A model generated the notes under the pieces. The model had not been told where the DNA came from, did no database searches, and saw nothing but the letters and a program-made list of their open reading frames with translations. Below, in pieces: positions 41,769 through 50,914 of a stretch of DNA of 52,702 bases. A program made the position numbers and the translations under genes. Source of the stretch: Anaerolineales bacterium (GTDB taxonomy: Bacteria; Chloroflexota; Anaerolineae; Anaerolineales; E44-bin32). The stretch is from NCBI GenBank assembly GCA_037382465.1, contig JARRPX010000025.1:1-52702 (forward strand), written 5' to 3'. Numbering within the stretch: position 1 is the stretch's first letter; each line of letters starts with the position of its first letter.

Positions 41769-43691
41769 ATGAACACTGACGAAGTCGAACGCCTTCTGGG
41801 ACGCATCCTGCCCACGGTGCAAAAGCCAGGCCGCTACACCGGCGGCGAGTTGAACCAGATCGTGAAAGAATGGTCCACCATCCCCACGCGCATGGCGCTG
41901 GCCTTCCCAGACATCTACGACCTGGGTATGTCCAACCTGGGTCTGGCCATTCTCTACGACATCCTCAATCGTCAGTCGGACGTGCTCGCCGAGCGCGTGT
42001 ATCTGCCCTGGAGCGACATGGAAGCAGCCATGCGCCAGGCAAATCTGCCGCTGTATTCTCTCGAGAGCAAGCACCCCATTTCCGAGTTCGACATCCTGGG
42101 AGTTTCGCTGCCATACGAGACGCTCTACACCAACACACTCAACCTGCTCGATCTCTCCGGGATCCCGCTGCGCGGCGAGGAACGAACGGGCGGGCATCCA
42201 CTGGTCATCGCCGGTGGTCACGCCGCGCTCAACCCCGAACCGATGGCCGCCTTCATCGACGCCTTCGTGATCGGCGAAGGGGAGGAAGTGATCCTCGAGA
42301 TCGTACGCACCTTCAAGGACTGGAAAACACGGCAGGAACCGAGAGGAACGCTGCTGGAATCGCTGGCGCAGATTTGGGGCGTATACGTGCCTTCGCTGTA
42401 TGAGGCGCATTATCTCGAAGACGGCACGCTCTCCCACATCGAAACGCGAAGCGAAAAAGCACCCGTTCCGGTTCTGAAGCGCATCGTCCCCAAGCTCCCG
42501 CCGCCGCTGACGCGTTTCATCGTGCCCTTCATCGACGTGACCCACAACCGCGTCCCGATCGAGATCATGCGCGGCTGCACACGCGGCTGTCGCTTCTGCC
42601 AGGCCGGCATGATCACGCGCCCGGTTCGGCAGCGACCGGTGGCTGAAATCCTCGACGCCGTCGAGAAAGCCCTGGCGCACACCGGTTTCGAAGAAGTCGG
42701 TTTGCTCTCACTCTCCTCCTCCGACTACGGACCCATCCTCGAACTGGTGCGCGGCGTCAACGAGCGTTTCGCCGGACGGCACCTGAACGTATCGCTGCCC
42801 TCCTTGCGCATCGAGACCTTCTCCGCCGAACTGATGGAGTCACTCAAAGAAAGCTCGCGCCGCAGCGGGTTCACCCTTGCGCCCGAAGCCGCCACGGAAC
42901 GCATGCGCGAGATCATCAACAAACCCGTGTCCACCGAACAGCTGCTGGACACCGCAAGGGAGATATTCTCGCGCGGCTGGCACACGATCAAACTCTATTT
43001 CATGATCGGCCATCCTTCGGAGACGCTCGAGGACGTTCGAGCCATCGCCGATTTGTGTAAGGCCGTGCTGAAAGAAGGGCGCCGTATCATCGGGAAACGT
43101 GCACAGGTGAACGCCGGCGTGAGCACCTTCGTACCCAAACCCCACACGTCTTTTCAATGGGTTCCCGTCGATGCAACGGATCAGATTCAAGCCAAACAGG
43201 AACTGCTCAAAAAAGAACTTCGGGGTCCCGGATTGAAACTCAACTGGAACAAACCGGAGGAAACCCTGCTCGAAGCCTGGCTATCCCGCGGCGACCGGCG
43301 CATGGGAGAAGTCATCTTGCGCGCCTGGCAGCATGGCGCAAAATTCGACGCCTGGCAGGAACACTTCCGCTACGATCTGTGGATGCGGGCCTTCGATGAT
43401 GTCGGCTTGAATCCCGATTTTTACACCCTGCGCGAACGGCCGATCGACGAGACGCTGCCATGGGACCACATCGACGCCGCGGTGAAGAAGCAATTTCTCA
43501 CCGAAGACTACCTCTGGAGCCTCAATGGCCGGACGCGCATCGATTGCCGCGAACGCTGTTTCGCCTGCGGCATCTTGCCCAAGTACGCCGATCTACGCCG
43601 AGCACATCCGGGAGAAACCTGGGAATGTCCCGAAGTGCGTTCGCCGCGGCATAAATCGCACGCGAAAGACCATTTACCCACACCGGCTTGA
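41769..43691 (+). CDS. Radical SAM protein with B12-binding-like N-terminal domain (TIGR03960-type)
   Basis: 640 aa. N-terminal cobalamin-binding-like domain (PDIYDLGMSNLGLAILYD, HPISEFDILGVSLPYETLYT, GGHAALNPEP) then the radical SAM core with CTRGCRFCQ as the CxxxCxxC cluster motif, and a C-terminal Cys motif CRERCFACG. The paired DUF2344 gene follows directly, overlapping in the intergenic spacing; in other bacteria the two are fused or adjacent. Function not established; proximity to tRNA modification or ribosomal genes in other genomes is typical. TACAAT lies 7 bp before the ATG, hinting at a leaderless message; no strong Shine-Dalgarno. Confidence 0.9.
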   Translation: MNTDEVERLLGRILPTVQKPGRYTGGELNQIVKEWSTIPTRMALAFPDIYDLGMSNLGLAILYDILNRQSDVLAERVYLPWSDMEAAMRQANLPLYSLESKHPISEFDILGVSLPYETLYTNTLNLLDLSGIPLRGEERTGGHPLVIAGGHAALNPEPMAAFIDAFVIGEGEEVILEIVRTFKDWKTRQEPRGTLLESLAQIWGVYVPSLYEAHYLEDGTLSHIETRSEKAPVPVLKRIVPKLPPPLTRFIVPFIDVTHNRVPIEIMRGCTRGCRFCQAGMITRPVRQRPVAEILDAVEKALAHTGFEEVGLLSLSSSDYGPILELVRGVNERFAGRHLNVSLPSLRIETFSAELMESLKESSRRSGFTLAPEAATERMREIINKPVSTEQLLDTAREIFSRGWHTIKLYFMIGHPSETLEDVRAIADLCKAVLKEGRRIIGKRAQVNAGVSTFVPKPHTSFQWVPVDATDQIQAKQELLKKELRGPGLKLNWNKPEETLLEAWLSRGDRRMGEVILRAWQHGAKFDAWQEHFRYDLWMRAFDDVGLNPDFYTLRERPIDETLPWDHIDAAVKKQFLTEDYLWSLNGRTRIDCRERCFACGILPKYADLRRAHPGETWECPEVRSPRHKSHAKDHLPTPA

Positions 43692-43696
43692 ATTTC

Positions 43697-44350
43697 ATGG
43701 AAACGACTGCCTACCGCTACCGCCTCACCTTCTGCAAAGAGGAATCGGTCCGTTTCACCAGCCATCTCGATCTGCATCGCGCCTGGGAACGCACGTTTCG
43801 CAGGGCCGGGCTGCCGCTGGCCTACCGCCAGGGATTCAATCCGCGCCCGCGGATCAACATCGGCAGCGCTTTGCCGCTGGGCTACACCAGCAAGGCGGAG
43901 CTGCTCGATTTCTGGCTTGAGGAAGAACTAGATACGAAGACGATTGCCAGGGCATTGACTCGAGCTCAGGCGCCCGGTCTGCCAGTTCGTGAAGTACGGC
44001 GCATCGAAACCAGGCAGCCGGCGCTGCAAGCCCAGATCAACTCCGCGAGCTATCTCGTCCGACTCGATGATCCACCGCCGGGTCTTCTCATCCAAACGAC
44101 GGTCGACGGTCTAATGAACGCAGCCAGCCTGCCGCGCGAGCGGCGGGGGAAATCCTACGATCTGCGTCCATTGATCGAGACTCTACTCGTGAAACGGGAA
44201 GGGGACGCCGTTCAACTGGAAATGACACTCAGCGCTCGTGAGGCCGCCACGGGAAGGCCTGGAGAGGTGCTGCGTGCTATGGACCTCGATCCCGCCTGTG
44301 CCCACATTCAACGTACCAAGCTGATCATCACCCAATTGGAAGAGAATTAA
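43697..44350 (+). CDS. DUF2344 / TIGR03936 radical SAM-linked protein
   Basis: 217 aa. YRLTFCKEESVRFTSHLDLH, WERTFRRAGLPLAYRQGFNP and RINIGSALPLGYTSKAE are the signature of this family, which pairs with the radical SAM protein just upstream. The start lies 5 bp past the upstream stop; translation is likely coupled. Acts as an accessory or substrate-handling partner (inference); the modified substrate is unknown. Confidence 0.92.
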   Translation: METTAYRYRLTFCKEESVRFTSHLDLHRAWERTFRRAGLPLAYRQGFNPRPRINIGSALPLGYTSKAELLDFWLEEELDTKTIARALTRAQAPGLPVREVRRIETRQPALQAQINSASYLVRLDDPPPGLLIQTTVDGLMNAASLPRERRGKSYDLRPLIETLLVKREGDAVQLEMTLSAREAATGRPGEVLRAMDLDPACAHIQRTKLIITQLEEN

Positions 44351-44418
44351 CACAAACTTGCGCCGCCGCAGTGTTTTACGTCGGGATGCGGGCCGCAAGC
44401 TTGCGGAAATCGATTTCG

Positions 44419-44446
44419 AAACTGTCGAAGAGATCTACGACAGTTT
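44419..44446. terminator. Hairpin between converging DUF2344 and SCP2 genes
   Basis: AAACTGTCG and CGACAGTTT, nine perfect pairs around a 10-nt loop, overlapping the end of the SCP2 gene. Another palindrome, CCGCAAGCTTGCGG, lies at 44393-44406. Probably ends one or both transcripts. Confidence 0.45.
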
Positions 44447-44755
44447 AAAGAGGCCCATGTACTTCATCGCCAGGTTGAGATCGCCCTTCAAAATCACCTT
44501 TTTCGTGGCGATGGCGGTCATCGGGTTGAGCTTACCCATGATCATGTCGATGTAATCCGGGGCTTCCGAAGTGACCGTCAGGTTGGCGTCGTCAACGCTG
44601 CCCCTTTCCACCGTACATTTCTGCTCGCGGATCGTGCAAACCCAATCGCCGCCCTCCCCCAGGTTGAACTGAATCACGGCATCCACACCTTCCGCTTTTT
44701 CGGGCAGGAATGCGCCTGGCATGCGTTCCATCAGGTCTTCAACGGTCAATGGCAT
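44435..44755 (-). CDS. SCP2 sterol-binding domain protein
   Basis: 106 aa, a stand-alone SCP-2 domain (VDAVIQFNLGEGGDWVCTIR, DANLTVTSEAPDYIDMIMGK, LKGDLNLAMKYMGLF). Such proteins bind acyl chains or sterols and can carry acyl-CoA. Last gene of the beta-oxidation operon, directly after the thiolase. Confidence 0.93.
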   Translation of the reverse strand: MPLTVEDLMERMPGAFLPEKAEGVDAVIQFNLGEGGDWVCTIREQKCTVERGSVDDANLTVTSEAPDYIDMIMGKLNPMTAIATKKVILKGDLNLAMKYMGLFKLS

Positions 44756-44792
44756 GTTTTCGCTCCTCTCGTTTTGTAGATTTCAGCGGCGA

Positions 44793-45965
44793 TCAAACCA
44801 GCAGGTTTTCGAAAATCCCTGCCGCACCCATTCCGCCTCCGATGCACATGGTAACCATCACGTATTTCACCTTGCGGCGGCGCGCCGCATGCATGATCTG
44901 CACCGTCAGCTTTGCGCCCGTGCCGCCCAACGGATGCCCCAAAGCGATGGCGCCGCCGTTGACGTTGACGATCTCGTGATTTAATCCCAACTCGCGGATC
45001 ACGGCAAGGCTTTGCGAGGCGAAGGCTTCGTTGAGTTCGATCAAATCGATATCTCCTAATTTCATTCCATATCGTTCCAGCGCTTTGGGTATCGCTTCGA
45101 TGGGTCCGATGCCCATGATTTCCGGCGGGACGCCGGCCACCGCAAAGCCCACGTATCGCAACCATGGTTGGACGCCCAGCTCCCTGGCTTTCTCAGCGCT
45201 CATTACCACCACGGCGGCGGCGCCATCGGAGAGTGGCGAGGAATTTCCCGCCGTCACCGAGCCGTCCGGCGTGAATGCTGGCCGTAGTTTCGCCAATGCC
45301 TCCAGCGTGGTATCCCTGCGAATGAGCTCATCCTCGTCGAAAATCACGCTTCGAGTTTCCTGCGGGGTATTTATTTCCACCTTCAGCGAGGTAATCTCGT
45401 CCTTGAAGAAACCCTCGTCCTGCGCCTTGGCCGCTTTCTGGTGGCTGTGCAGCGCAAACGCATCCATGTCCTCCCGGCTGACGTCGTATTTCTCGGCGAC
45501 GTTCTCCGCCGTCTGGCCCATGCGGATGTAGGCTTCCGGCATGTCGAGCACCAGCTGCGGATGTGGGCTGAGGCGAAAACCCGTCATCGGAACCATGCTC
45601 ATGCTTTCCACACCGCCGGCGATGATGATGTCCGCCCCGCCGGTCAGGATCCGTTCGCAGGATTGAGCGATCGTTTGCAACCCGGAGGAACAAAAACGAT
45701 TGACCGTCATCGCCGGAACTGAAGCCGGAAATCCGGCGTACAGTCCGACCTGCCGGGCCATGTTGAGACCCTGGCTCCCTTCGGGAAAGGCACAGCCCAG
45801 AACGATGTCATCCACGAGCGCCTTGTCGAAATCGCCGGCTCGTTCCCAGGCCGCCCGAACGACCGTGCCGGCCATGTCCTCCGCCCGGTAGGAGTGCAGC
45901 GTGCCTTTTTTCGCCCGTCCAACCGCCGTTCGAGCCCCAGCTACGAGCACCGCTTCTTTCGCCAT
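44793..45965 (-). CDS. fadA: Acetyl-CoA acyltransferase (thiolase)
   Basis: Last step of beta-oxidation, thiolytic cleavage of 3-ketoacyl-CoA. 390 aa, the standard length. Active Cys in [13 protein letters not shown], catalytic His/Cys pair in [15 protein letters not shown] and [16 protein letters not shown] precedes the ATG at 45965. It follows the fadN-like gene by about 95 bp on the same strand. Confidence 0.95.
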   Translation of the reverse strand: MAKEAVLVAGARTAVGRAKKGTLHSYRAEDMAGTVVRAAWERAGDFDKALVDDIVLGCAFPEGSQGLNMARQVGLYAGFPASVPAMTVNRFCSSGLQTIAQSCERILTGGADIIIAGGVESMSMVPMTGFRLSPHPQLVLDMPEAYIRMGQTAENVAEKYDVSREDMDAFALHSHQKAAKAQDEGFFKDEITSLKVEINTPQETRSVIFDEDELIRRDTTLEALAKLRPAFTPDGSVTAGNSSPLSDGAAAVVVMSAEKARELGVQPWLRYVGFAVAGVPPEIMGIGPIEAIPKALERYGMKLGDIDLIELNEAFASQSLAVIRELGLNHEIVNVNGGAIALGHPLGGTGAKLTVQIMHAARRRKVKYVMVTMCIGGGMGAAGIFENLLV

Positions 45966-46060
45966 CGATTCCTCTCCTTGCAGCCTGGGCATCAGATCTC
46001 AAGTCACCTCCGACACCCAGCTCCATTAGCTCATTTACACCAACTCGCCATACGGCGCAC

Positions 46061-48514
46061 CTAATTGCGCAGTGGTTTGTTGTGCTCGATCATGTGCGCC
46101 AGCCGCTCGAGTGTCTTCGGCTCGTGGCACAGTTCGAGAAAGACCTCACGCTCCAGGTCCAGGATCGTCTGCTCATCGACCCACGCCGGCTCTGACCACT
46201 CGCCACCGCAAAGCACGCGCGCCAATTTCCCGGCGATCAGCGCGTCGTGCGCAGAAGCCCAACCCGCTTCTTTCAGGTCCCACACTGCAGCGCGCAGCAG
46301 GGCGAGCACGTCCCGTCCGGCGGCGTAAATCTTCTCCGGCATCGGCGGACGGTAGCCTTCCTGAACCATTGCCAGTGCGCTGCGTTTGGCTTCCGCCAGC
46401 AGATGTTCCTTCTTCATGATCACGCGATCCCCCGGCTGGAAGAAACCCATTTCGAAGGCTTCGAAAGCGCCGGTGGAGACCTTCGCCAGCGCGATCTGCT
46501 CGAATGCTTTGAGCATGACCGAATTGGGATCCGCATCCGGAATACGCATGACCGGGTTGATCACCCGCCGGATCATCTCCTTCGTGCCCGACCCTGCGGG
46601 TATCACCCCGACGCCCATTTCCACCAGCCCGATGAAGGTTTCCGCTGCAGCGACGCGTTTCGAACAGGCCATGGCCACTTCAGCGCCGCCGCCCAGGACC
46701 ATGCCGTGCGGCGCAGCGACGATCGGCTTGGGGAAATAGCGCATGCGCATCAAACCGTTCTGCATGCCGCTGATCATGTCCTCGATCTGATCGAACGCCT
46801 CCTGCTGTGCGCCCATCCAGATCAACATGATGTTTGCTCCGGCGCAAAAATGCTGCCCCTCGTTGCCGATCACCAGGGCATCGAAGCGGCCCTCCTCGGC
46901 GAGATCGAGCGCATGATCGAGCATGTCGAAAATATCCTGATCGAGGGCGTTGGCTGTGCTGTGAAACTCGATCAAGCCGACGTTGTCCTGCATGTCGATC
47001 AGGCTGGCCGAAGCGTTCTTCTTGATCACCGCCCCATCCCGGCTCTTGATGACCGCAATCGGCAGCACCCGATCGTCTCGCGCCAGGGCGACGTAGCCTT
47101 TCTTCTTCAAATCGTAATATCCCACGGCCTGCCCGTCCTCGTATTGGTAGAACGTCTCGCAGCCCTGCTTCAGCATGGTCTTCACCCAGGAAGCGACTTC
47201 GAAGCCTTTCTCCTCCAGGCGCGCAAGCGTCTGTGCAACGCCCAGGGCGTCCCAGATTTCGAAAGGACCGATTTCGTTGGCGAAACCCCATTTGAGTGCC
47301 TGATCGATGTCGACGAAACGATCGGCGATCTCCGGCACGCGCCGCGAGGCGTACGCCAGGGCGTTGGCCGTCGTCTCCCAGATGAAGCGCGCCATCCTAC
47401 GCGTCTCCTCTGAAGCATCTTCCGCGTCCACCTGAGAAACGATCCAGGCGTAGCGCTCACCCAGGTCCTTGATCTTCCGAGCGGCGCTGAAGAGTTCGAA
47501 GCGCGGTTTCTGGGGCGGTTCGTGCTCCATTGTCTGCGGATTGAGCACCCAGAATTCCTTCGTGCCGTCCTCCATGTCGACGCGCTTGTAAAATCCCACT
47601 TTGGTTTTGTTGCCCAGCCAACCGCGCTCGATCATATCGCCCATCAGTTTGGAGGTCGAGTCGTGTTTCAAAATTTCACGCGATTCATCATCCGGGATCA
47701 GGTCGTAGAGATTGCCGGATACGTGCGCGGCGACGTCGTTCCCCACCAGGTCCAACAAGCGGAACACCGCCGTCTTGGGACGCCCGATCATCACCCCGGC
47801 GATGGCGTCGATTTCCTCGATGCCGTAGCCATTGTCCAGGGCATAGGCAAATTCGTAGGTGCTGGTGATCGAGAACATGCGGTTGGCGATGAAATTGGGC
47901 GTGTCCTTGCAGATCACGACACCCTTCCCCAACACATTCTCGCCAAAATCCACGATCGCTTCGAGTACCGCCGGGTCGGTCTTCTCGTGCGGGATGACCT
48001 CCAACAGCTTCATCCAGCGAGGCGGGTTGAAGAAGTGCATGCCCAGGAAATGCTTCTGGAAGTCCCCGCTGCGCCCTGCGGCGATGTCCCGAATCAACAA
48101 TCCCGAGGTGTTGCTGGCGACGATGCAATCGTCACCGCGAACCTTTTCTATGCGTTCGAACAAACCTTGCTTGATCTTCAGGTTTTCGACGATCGCTTCG
48201 ACGATCAAATCCACCTCGGACAAGCGATCGAAATCATCTTCAAGGTTTCCCAGCGTGATGCGCTCTTTGGAGGCTTCACTCATCACCGCCGGTGGACGGC
48301 TTTTGACCACCGCCTTCCAACCATTCTCCACGATGCGGTTGCGAACGGCTTTATCTTTCAAGGTCAAGCCGGCGTCTTTCTCCGCATCCGTCAATTCCCT
48401 GGGGACGATGTCCAGCAGAAACGTTGGAATCCCCAGGCCGGCGAAGAGCGCCGCGATGCTGCCACCCATCGTTCCGGATCCAATCACGGCCGCTTTCCTG
48501 ATTCGATAGCCCAT
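46061..48514 (-). CDS. fadN: 3-hydroxyacyl-CoA dehydrogenase / enoyl-CoA hydratase, FadN-like
   Basis: Two steps of beta-oxidation on one chain. Of 817 aa, about 1-190 is the Rossmann NAD domain (AAVIGSGTMGGSIAALFAG), then two 3HCDH C-terminal-like domains (HFFNPPRWMKLLEVIP, TPNFIANRM, IGRPKTAVFRLLDLVG), and after about 500 an enoyl-CoA hydratase fold (ALVIGNEGQHFCAGANIML and oxyanion PHGMVLGGGAEVAMA). Domain order matches Bacillus FadN rather than proteobacterial FadB. AGGAG lies upstream of the ATG at 48514. The upstream acyl-CoA dehydrogenase frame runs into this gene. Confidence 0.95.
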   Translation of the reverse strand: MGYRIRKAAVIGSGTMGGSIAALFAGLGIPTFLLDIVPRELTDAEKDAGLTLKDKAVRNRIVENGWKAVVKSRPPAVMSEASKERITLGNLEDDFDRLSEVDLIVEAIVENLKIKQGLFERIEKVRGDDCIVASNTSGLLIRDIAAGRSGDFQKHFLGMHFFNPPRWMKLLEVIPHEKTDPAVLEAIVDFGENVLGKGVVICKDTPNFIANRMFSITSTYEFAYALDNGYGIEEIDAIAGVMIGRPKTAVFRLLDLVGNDVAAHVSGNLYDLIPDDESREILKHDSTSKLMGDMIERGWLGNKTKVGFYKRVDMEDGTKEFWVLNPQTMEHEPPQKPRFELFSAARKIKDLGERYAWIVSQVDAEDASEETRRMARFIWETTANALAYASRRVPEIADRFVDIDQALKWGFANEIGPFEIWDALGVAQTLARLEEKGFEVASWVKTMLKQGCETFYQYEDGQAVGYYDLKKKGYVALARDDRVLPIAVIKSRDGAVIKKNASASLIDMQDNVGLIEFHSTANALDQDIFDMLDHALDLAEEGRFDALVIGNEGQHFCAGANIMLIWMGAQQEAFDQIEDMISGMQNGLMRMRYFPKPIVAAPHGMVLGGGAEVAMACSKRVAAAETFIGLVEMGVGVIPAGSGTKEMIRRVINPVMRIPDADPNSVMLKAFEQIALAKVSTGAFEAFEMGFFQPGDRVIMKKEHLLAEAKRSALAMVQEGYRPPMPEKIYAAGRDVLALLRAAVWDLKEAGWASAHDALIAGKLARVLCGGEWSEPAWVDEQTILDLEREVFLELCHEPKTLERLAHMIEHNKPLRN

Positions 48515-49790
48515 AGAAATCACTCCTCTCATGGAACCAAGCCGCGAGGCCCATCAAACGGGAATCGCCTCCCGCCTGCCTGGCTACGATCAGCCGGTTG
48601 ATCTGGCCGGTACCCTCGTATAGATCGTTGATCTTCGCATCGCGGAACCATTTCTCCAGCAGATACTCGCGCGAGTACCCCAACGGTCCAAGCAATTCCA
48701 CCGCACGCTGCGTGATTTTCACCACCACGTCTCCGGCGCGCACTTTGGACATCGAAGCCGCCAGGGTGTTTGGCTTTCGCTCGTCCATCTGCCACATCGC
48801 TTTCAAAGTCAGCAGCCAGGTCGAACGCAGCATGATTTCCATGTCGACGATCTCACGTTCGAGGTTGGTCATACGGCTGCGCGGCAGCCCGTAGCGAATC
48901 TCCACGCCGTGTTCAGCGAGAATCTCCTTGAGTCGTTCGAGCGTGGCCCGCGCGATGCCCAGCGCGGAAGAAGCCACGACCGGGCGCGTGGCGTCGAAAG
49001 TCGCCATGGCGCCCTTGAAACCCTTCTTGTTCTCCGGCTTGACCACTTCCGCACTACCGAGCAGGTTCTCCAGAGGAATGCGGCAGTCCTCGAGCACGAC
49101 CGAGGCCGTATCGCTGGCGCGGATGCCCAGCTTGTGTTCCAGCTTGGTCACCTTGCAGCCCGGCGTTCCGGCTTCGACGACGAACGGGCGTACGCCGGCG
49201 CGTCCTGCCTTGGGATCGATCGTGGCCCAAACGACCACGAAACCATCCGAATCGACCAACGCTTTATGGCCCGCGGTGATGAAAATCTTCTCGCCATTCA
49301 ACACCCACTCGTCACCATCGCGTACGGCCGTCGTGCGCACTTCAGCCGGCATCGCCGATCCGGCGTGGGGTTCGGTGAGCGCGAAGGCATCGAAAACCGG
49401 CTTCTCGCCGCGGTGACGCGCCAGGAAACGCTCCTTCTGTTCGTCCGTTCCGGCCGCATTTACCGCCGCCGCGCCCAGACCACCGCCCGGCGTACAGAGC
49501 CACAAACCCACGTCCCCCCAGGAAAGCATTTCCGTCTGGAAGGCCATACGCTGGAAGGCGATGCGCGGCCCTTCCTTCTTCTCCTTCTTTTCCTTTTTCT
49601 CTCCACTTGGCGTGAGGCCGCCGCCGCCGAGCGCTTTCAAGGAAGTGTGCATGAATTCGATGTAATCCCAGGGAATTTCGTGCTCGTTTTCGTCGAAGTG
49701 CCGCGAGACCGGACGCATCATGTTCTCGGCGATGGTCTCGGCAAGCACGACAGCGTGTTCGATTTTTTCGGGCATTTCAAAACTAATCAT
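48351..49790 (-). CDS. Acyl-CoA dehydrogenase with catalytic Glu
   Basis: First step of beta-oxidation. The typical core ends at about residue 425 (LYEGTGQINRLIVARQAGG, with the IYEGT-type catalytic Glu). A Lys/Glu-rich insertion GEKKEKKEKKEG lies at about 63-74. The frame then continues about 55 residues, overlapping the fadN-like gene by 164 bp, with a Gly/Arg-rich tail unlike the family. That points either to a real overlap or to a frameshift near 48540. AAGGGAG lies before the ATG at 49790. Confidence 0.88.
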   Translation of the reverse strand: MISFEMPEKIEHAVVLAETIAENMMRPVSRHFDENEHEIPWDYIEFMHTSLKALGGGGLTPSGEKKEKKEKKEGPRIAFQRMAFQTEMLSWGDVGLWLCTPGGGLGAAAVNAAGTDEQKERFLARHRGEKPVFDAFALTEPHAGSAMPAEVRTTAVRDGDEWVLNGEKIFITAGHKALVDSDGFVVVWATIDPKAGRAGVRPFVVEAGTPGCKVTKLEHKLGIRASDTASVVLEDCRIPLENLLGSAEVVKPENKKGFKGAMATFDATRPVVASSALGIARATLERLKEILAEHGVEIRYGLPRSRMTNLEREIVDMEIMLRSTWLLTLKAMWQMDERKPNTLAASMSKVRAGDVVVKITQRAVELLGPLGYSREYLLEKWFRDAKINDLYEGTGQINRLIVARQAGGDSRLMGLAAWFHERSDFYGLSNQESGRDWIRNDGWQHRGALRRPGDSNVSAGHRPQGIDGCGERRRLDLER

Positions 49791-49816
49791 TGCTGATACT
49801 CCCTTCTCGACGATCG

Positions 49817-50911
49817 TCAGACCATCGCCAAACCGGTGAAGATCGGAATGCCGCGTCCGTTTCGCATCCAGAGTTCGACGGGATGCTCGCGGATATATCC
49901 GTGGCCGCCAAACACCTGAACGGCTCTGTCGGTCACCATCATCGCCATGTCGGAGGCGCCGGTGAGTGCCAGGTAGGCGGATTTGGCCGCATCTTCCTTG
50001 TCGTTGTCCAGTTTCCAGGCGGCTTCCCATACCAGCATGCGGATGGCTTCGATCTCGATCGCCATCTCGGCCAGCATGAAGGCGATCGACTGCTTCTGTG
50101 CGATGGGTTTTCCCCAGACTTCGCGTTCCTTGGCGTAGGGGATGGCGTACTCCAAAGCCGCCCTGCTCAGGCCCACAGCCATGCCCGCGATCGCCACCTG
50201 TGAGCTGGCGATACTGCGTTCGATGGCGGAGTCTTCACCACCGCCCAATCTGGCGTCCTCAGGCACGACCACGTCCTGCAACTCGAGGCGAAAGGTAGGC
50301 AGCGCCTGAATGCCCAGCAGCTTTTCACGTTCCCCGACTCGAATGCCTTCCGATTCCGCGGGGATGATAAAGGCCTGGGTTTCACCCGCCAGATCGGCGA
50401 ACACCAGGAATGCCTCGGCTTGATCGGCGAAAGGGACGTAGGCCTTTACGCCGTTGAGCGTGTATCCCTTTTTCCCGTTCTTCGCCGAGGTACTCATCGC
50501 CGAGGGCGTGAAGTCGAAACTGGGTTCGATGAAGGCCGCCACGTACGGTTTCCACTCGGCTTCGATCACAGCGGGAATCCATTTCGTTTTCTGTTCCTCG
50601 CTTCCCCCGAAAAGGAGCGGTAAGGCGAAAGCGGCAGGCGCCATCACGGCCAGCGAGGCAGCCAAATCTCCCCAAGCCATTTCCTCTGCGGCGAGCACGC
50701 CGGTCACCGCCGAGTGCTCCCCGAATCCGCCGTAGGCTTCCGGGATGCTGGCCTGGAGTACACCCAGCTCCCAACCCTTCTCGATCAAATTGGCCGGAAG
50801 CTCGTTTTCCTCTTCGGCTTCCCGCGCGGCGGGTTTCAAGTCGTTTTCGGCATAGCGGTGAACGGCATCGATGAGCATGCGTTGTTCTTCGTCGGGTTCA
50901 AATGAATACAT
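49817..50911 (-). CDS. Acyl-CoA dehydrogenase homologue lacking the YEGT catalytic Glu
   Basis: 364 aa. Acyl-CoA dehydrogenase fold in full (MYSFEPDEEQRMLIDAV, LQASIPEAYGGFGEHSAV, SRAALEYAIPYAKEREVWGK, VFGGHGYIREHPVELWMRN). Where the family has RIYEGT the sequence reads GIPIFTG and then ends, so the Glu of medium-chain enzymes is absent. With the Glu-bearing paralogue next door it may form a mixed tetramer, as actinobacterial ChsE-type pairs do (inference). It starts 4 bp from the MBL stop. Confidence 0.9.
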   Translation of the reverse strand: MYSFEPDEEQRMLIDAVHRYAENDLKPAAREAEEENELPANLIEKGWELGVLQASIPEAYGGFGEHSAVTGVLAAEEMAWGDLAASLAVMAPAAFALPLLFGGSEEQKTKWIPAVIEAEWKPYVAAFIEPSFDFTPSAMSTSAKNGKKGYTLNGVKAYVPFADQAEAFLVFADLAGETQAFIIPAESEGIRVGEREKLLGIQALPTFRLELQDVVVPEDARLGGGEDSAIERSIASSQVAIAGMAVGLSRAALEYAIPYAKEREVWGKPIAQKQSIAFMLAEMAIEIEAIRMLVWEAAWKLDNDKEDAAKSAYLALTGASDMAMMVTDRAVQVFGGHGYIREHPVELWMRNGRGIPIFTGLAMV

Positions 50912-50914
50912 AGG

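Noticed and set aside
49817-50911. Pseudogene call for the dehydrogenase without YEGT
   Set aside because: The frame is intact to a natural stop with a normal start and operon position; loss of one residue is better explained by a specialised subunit.
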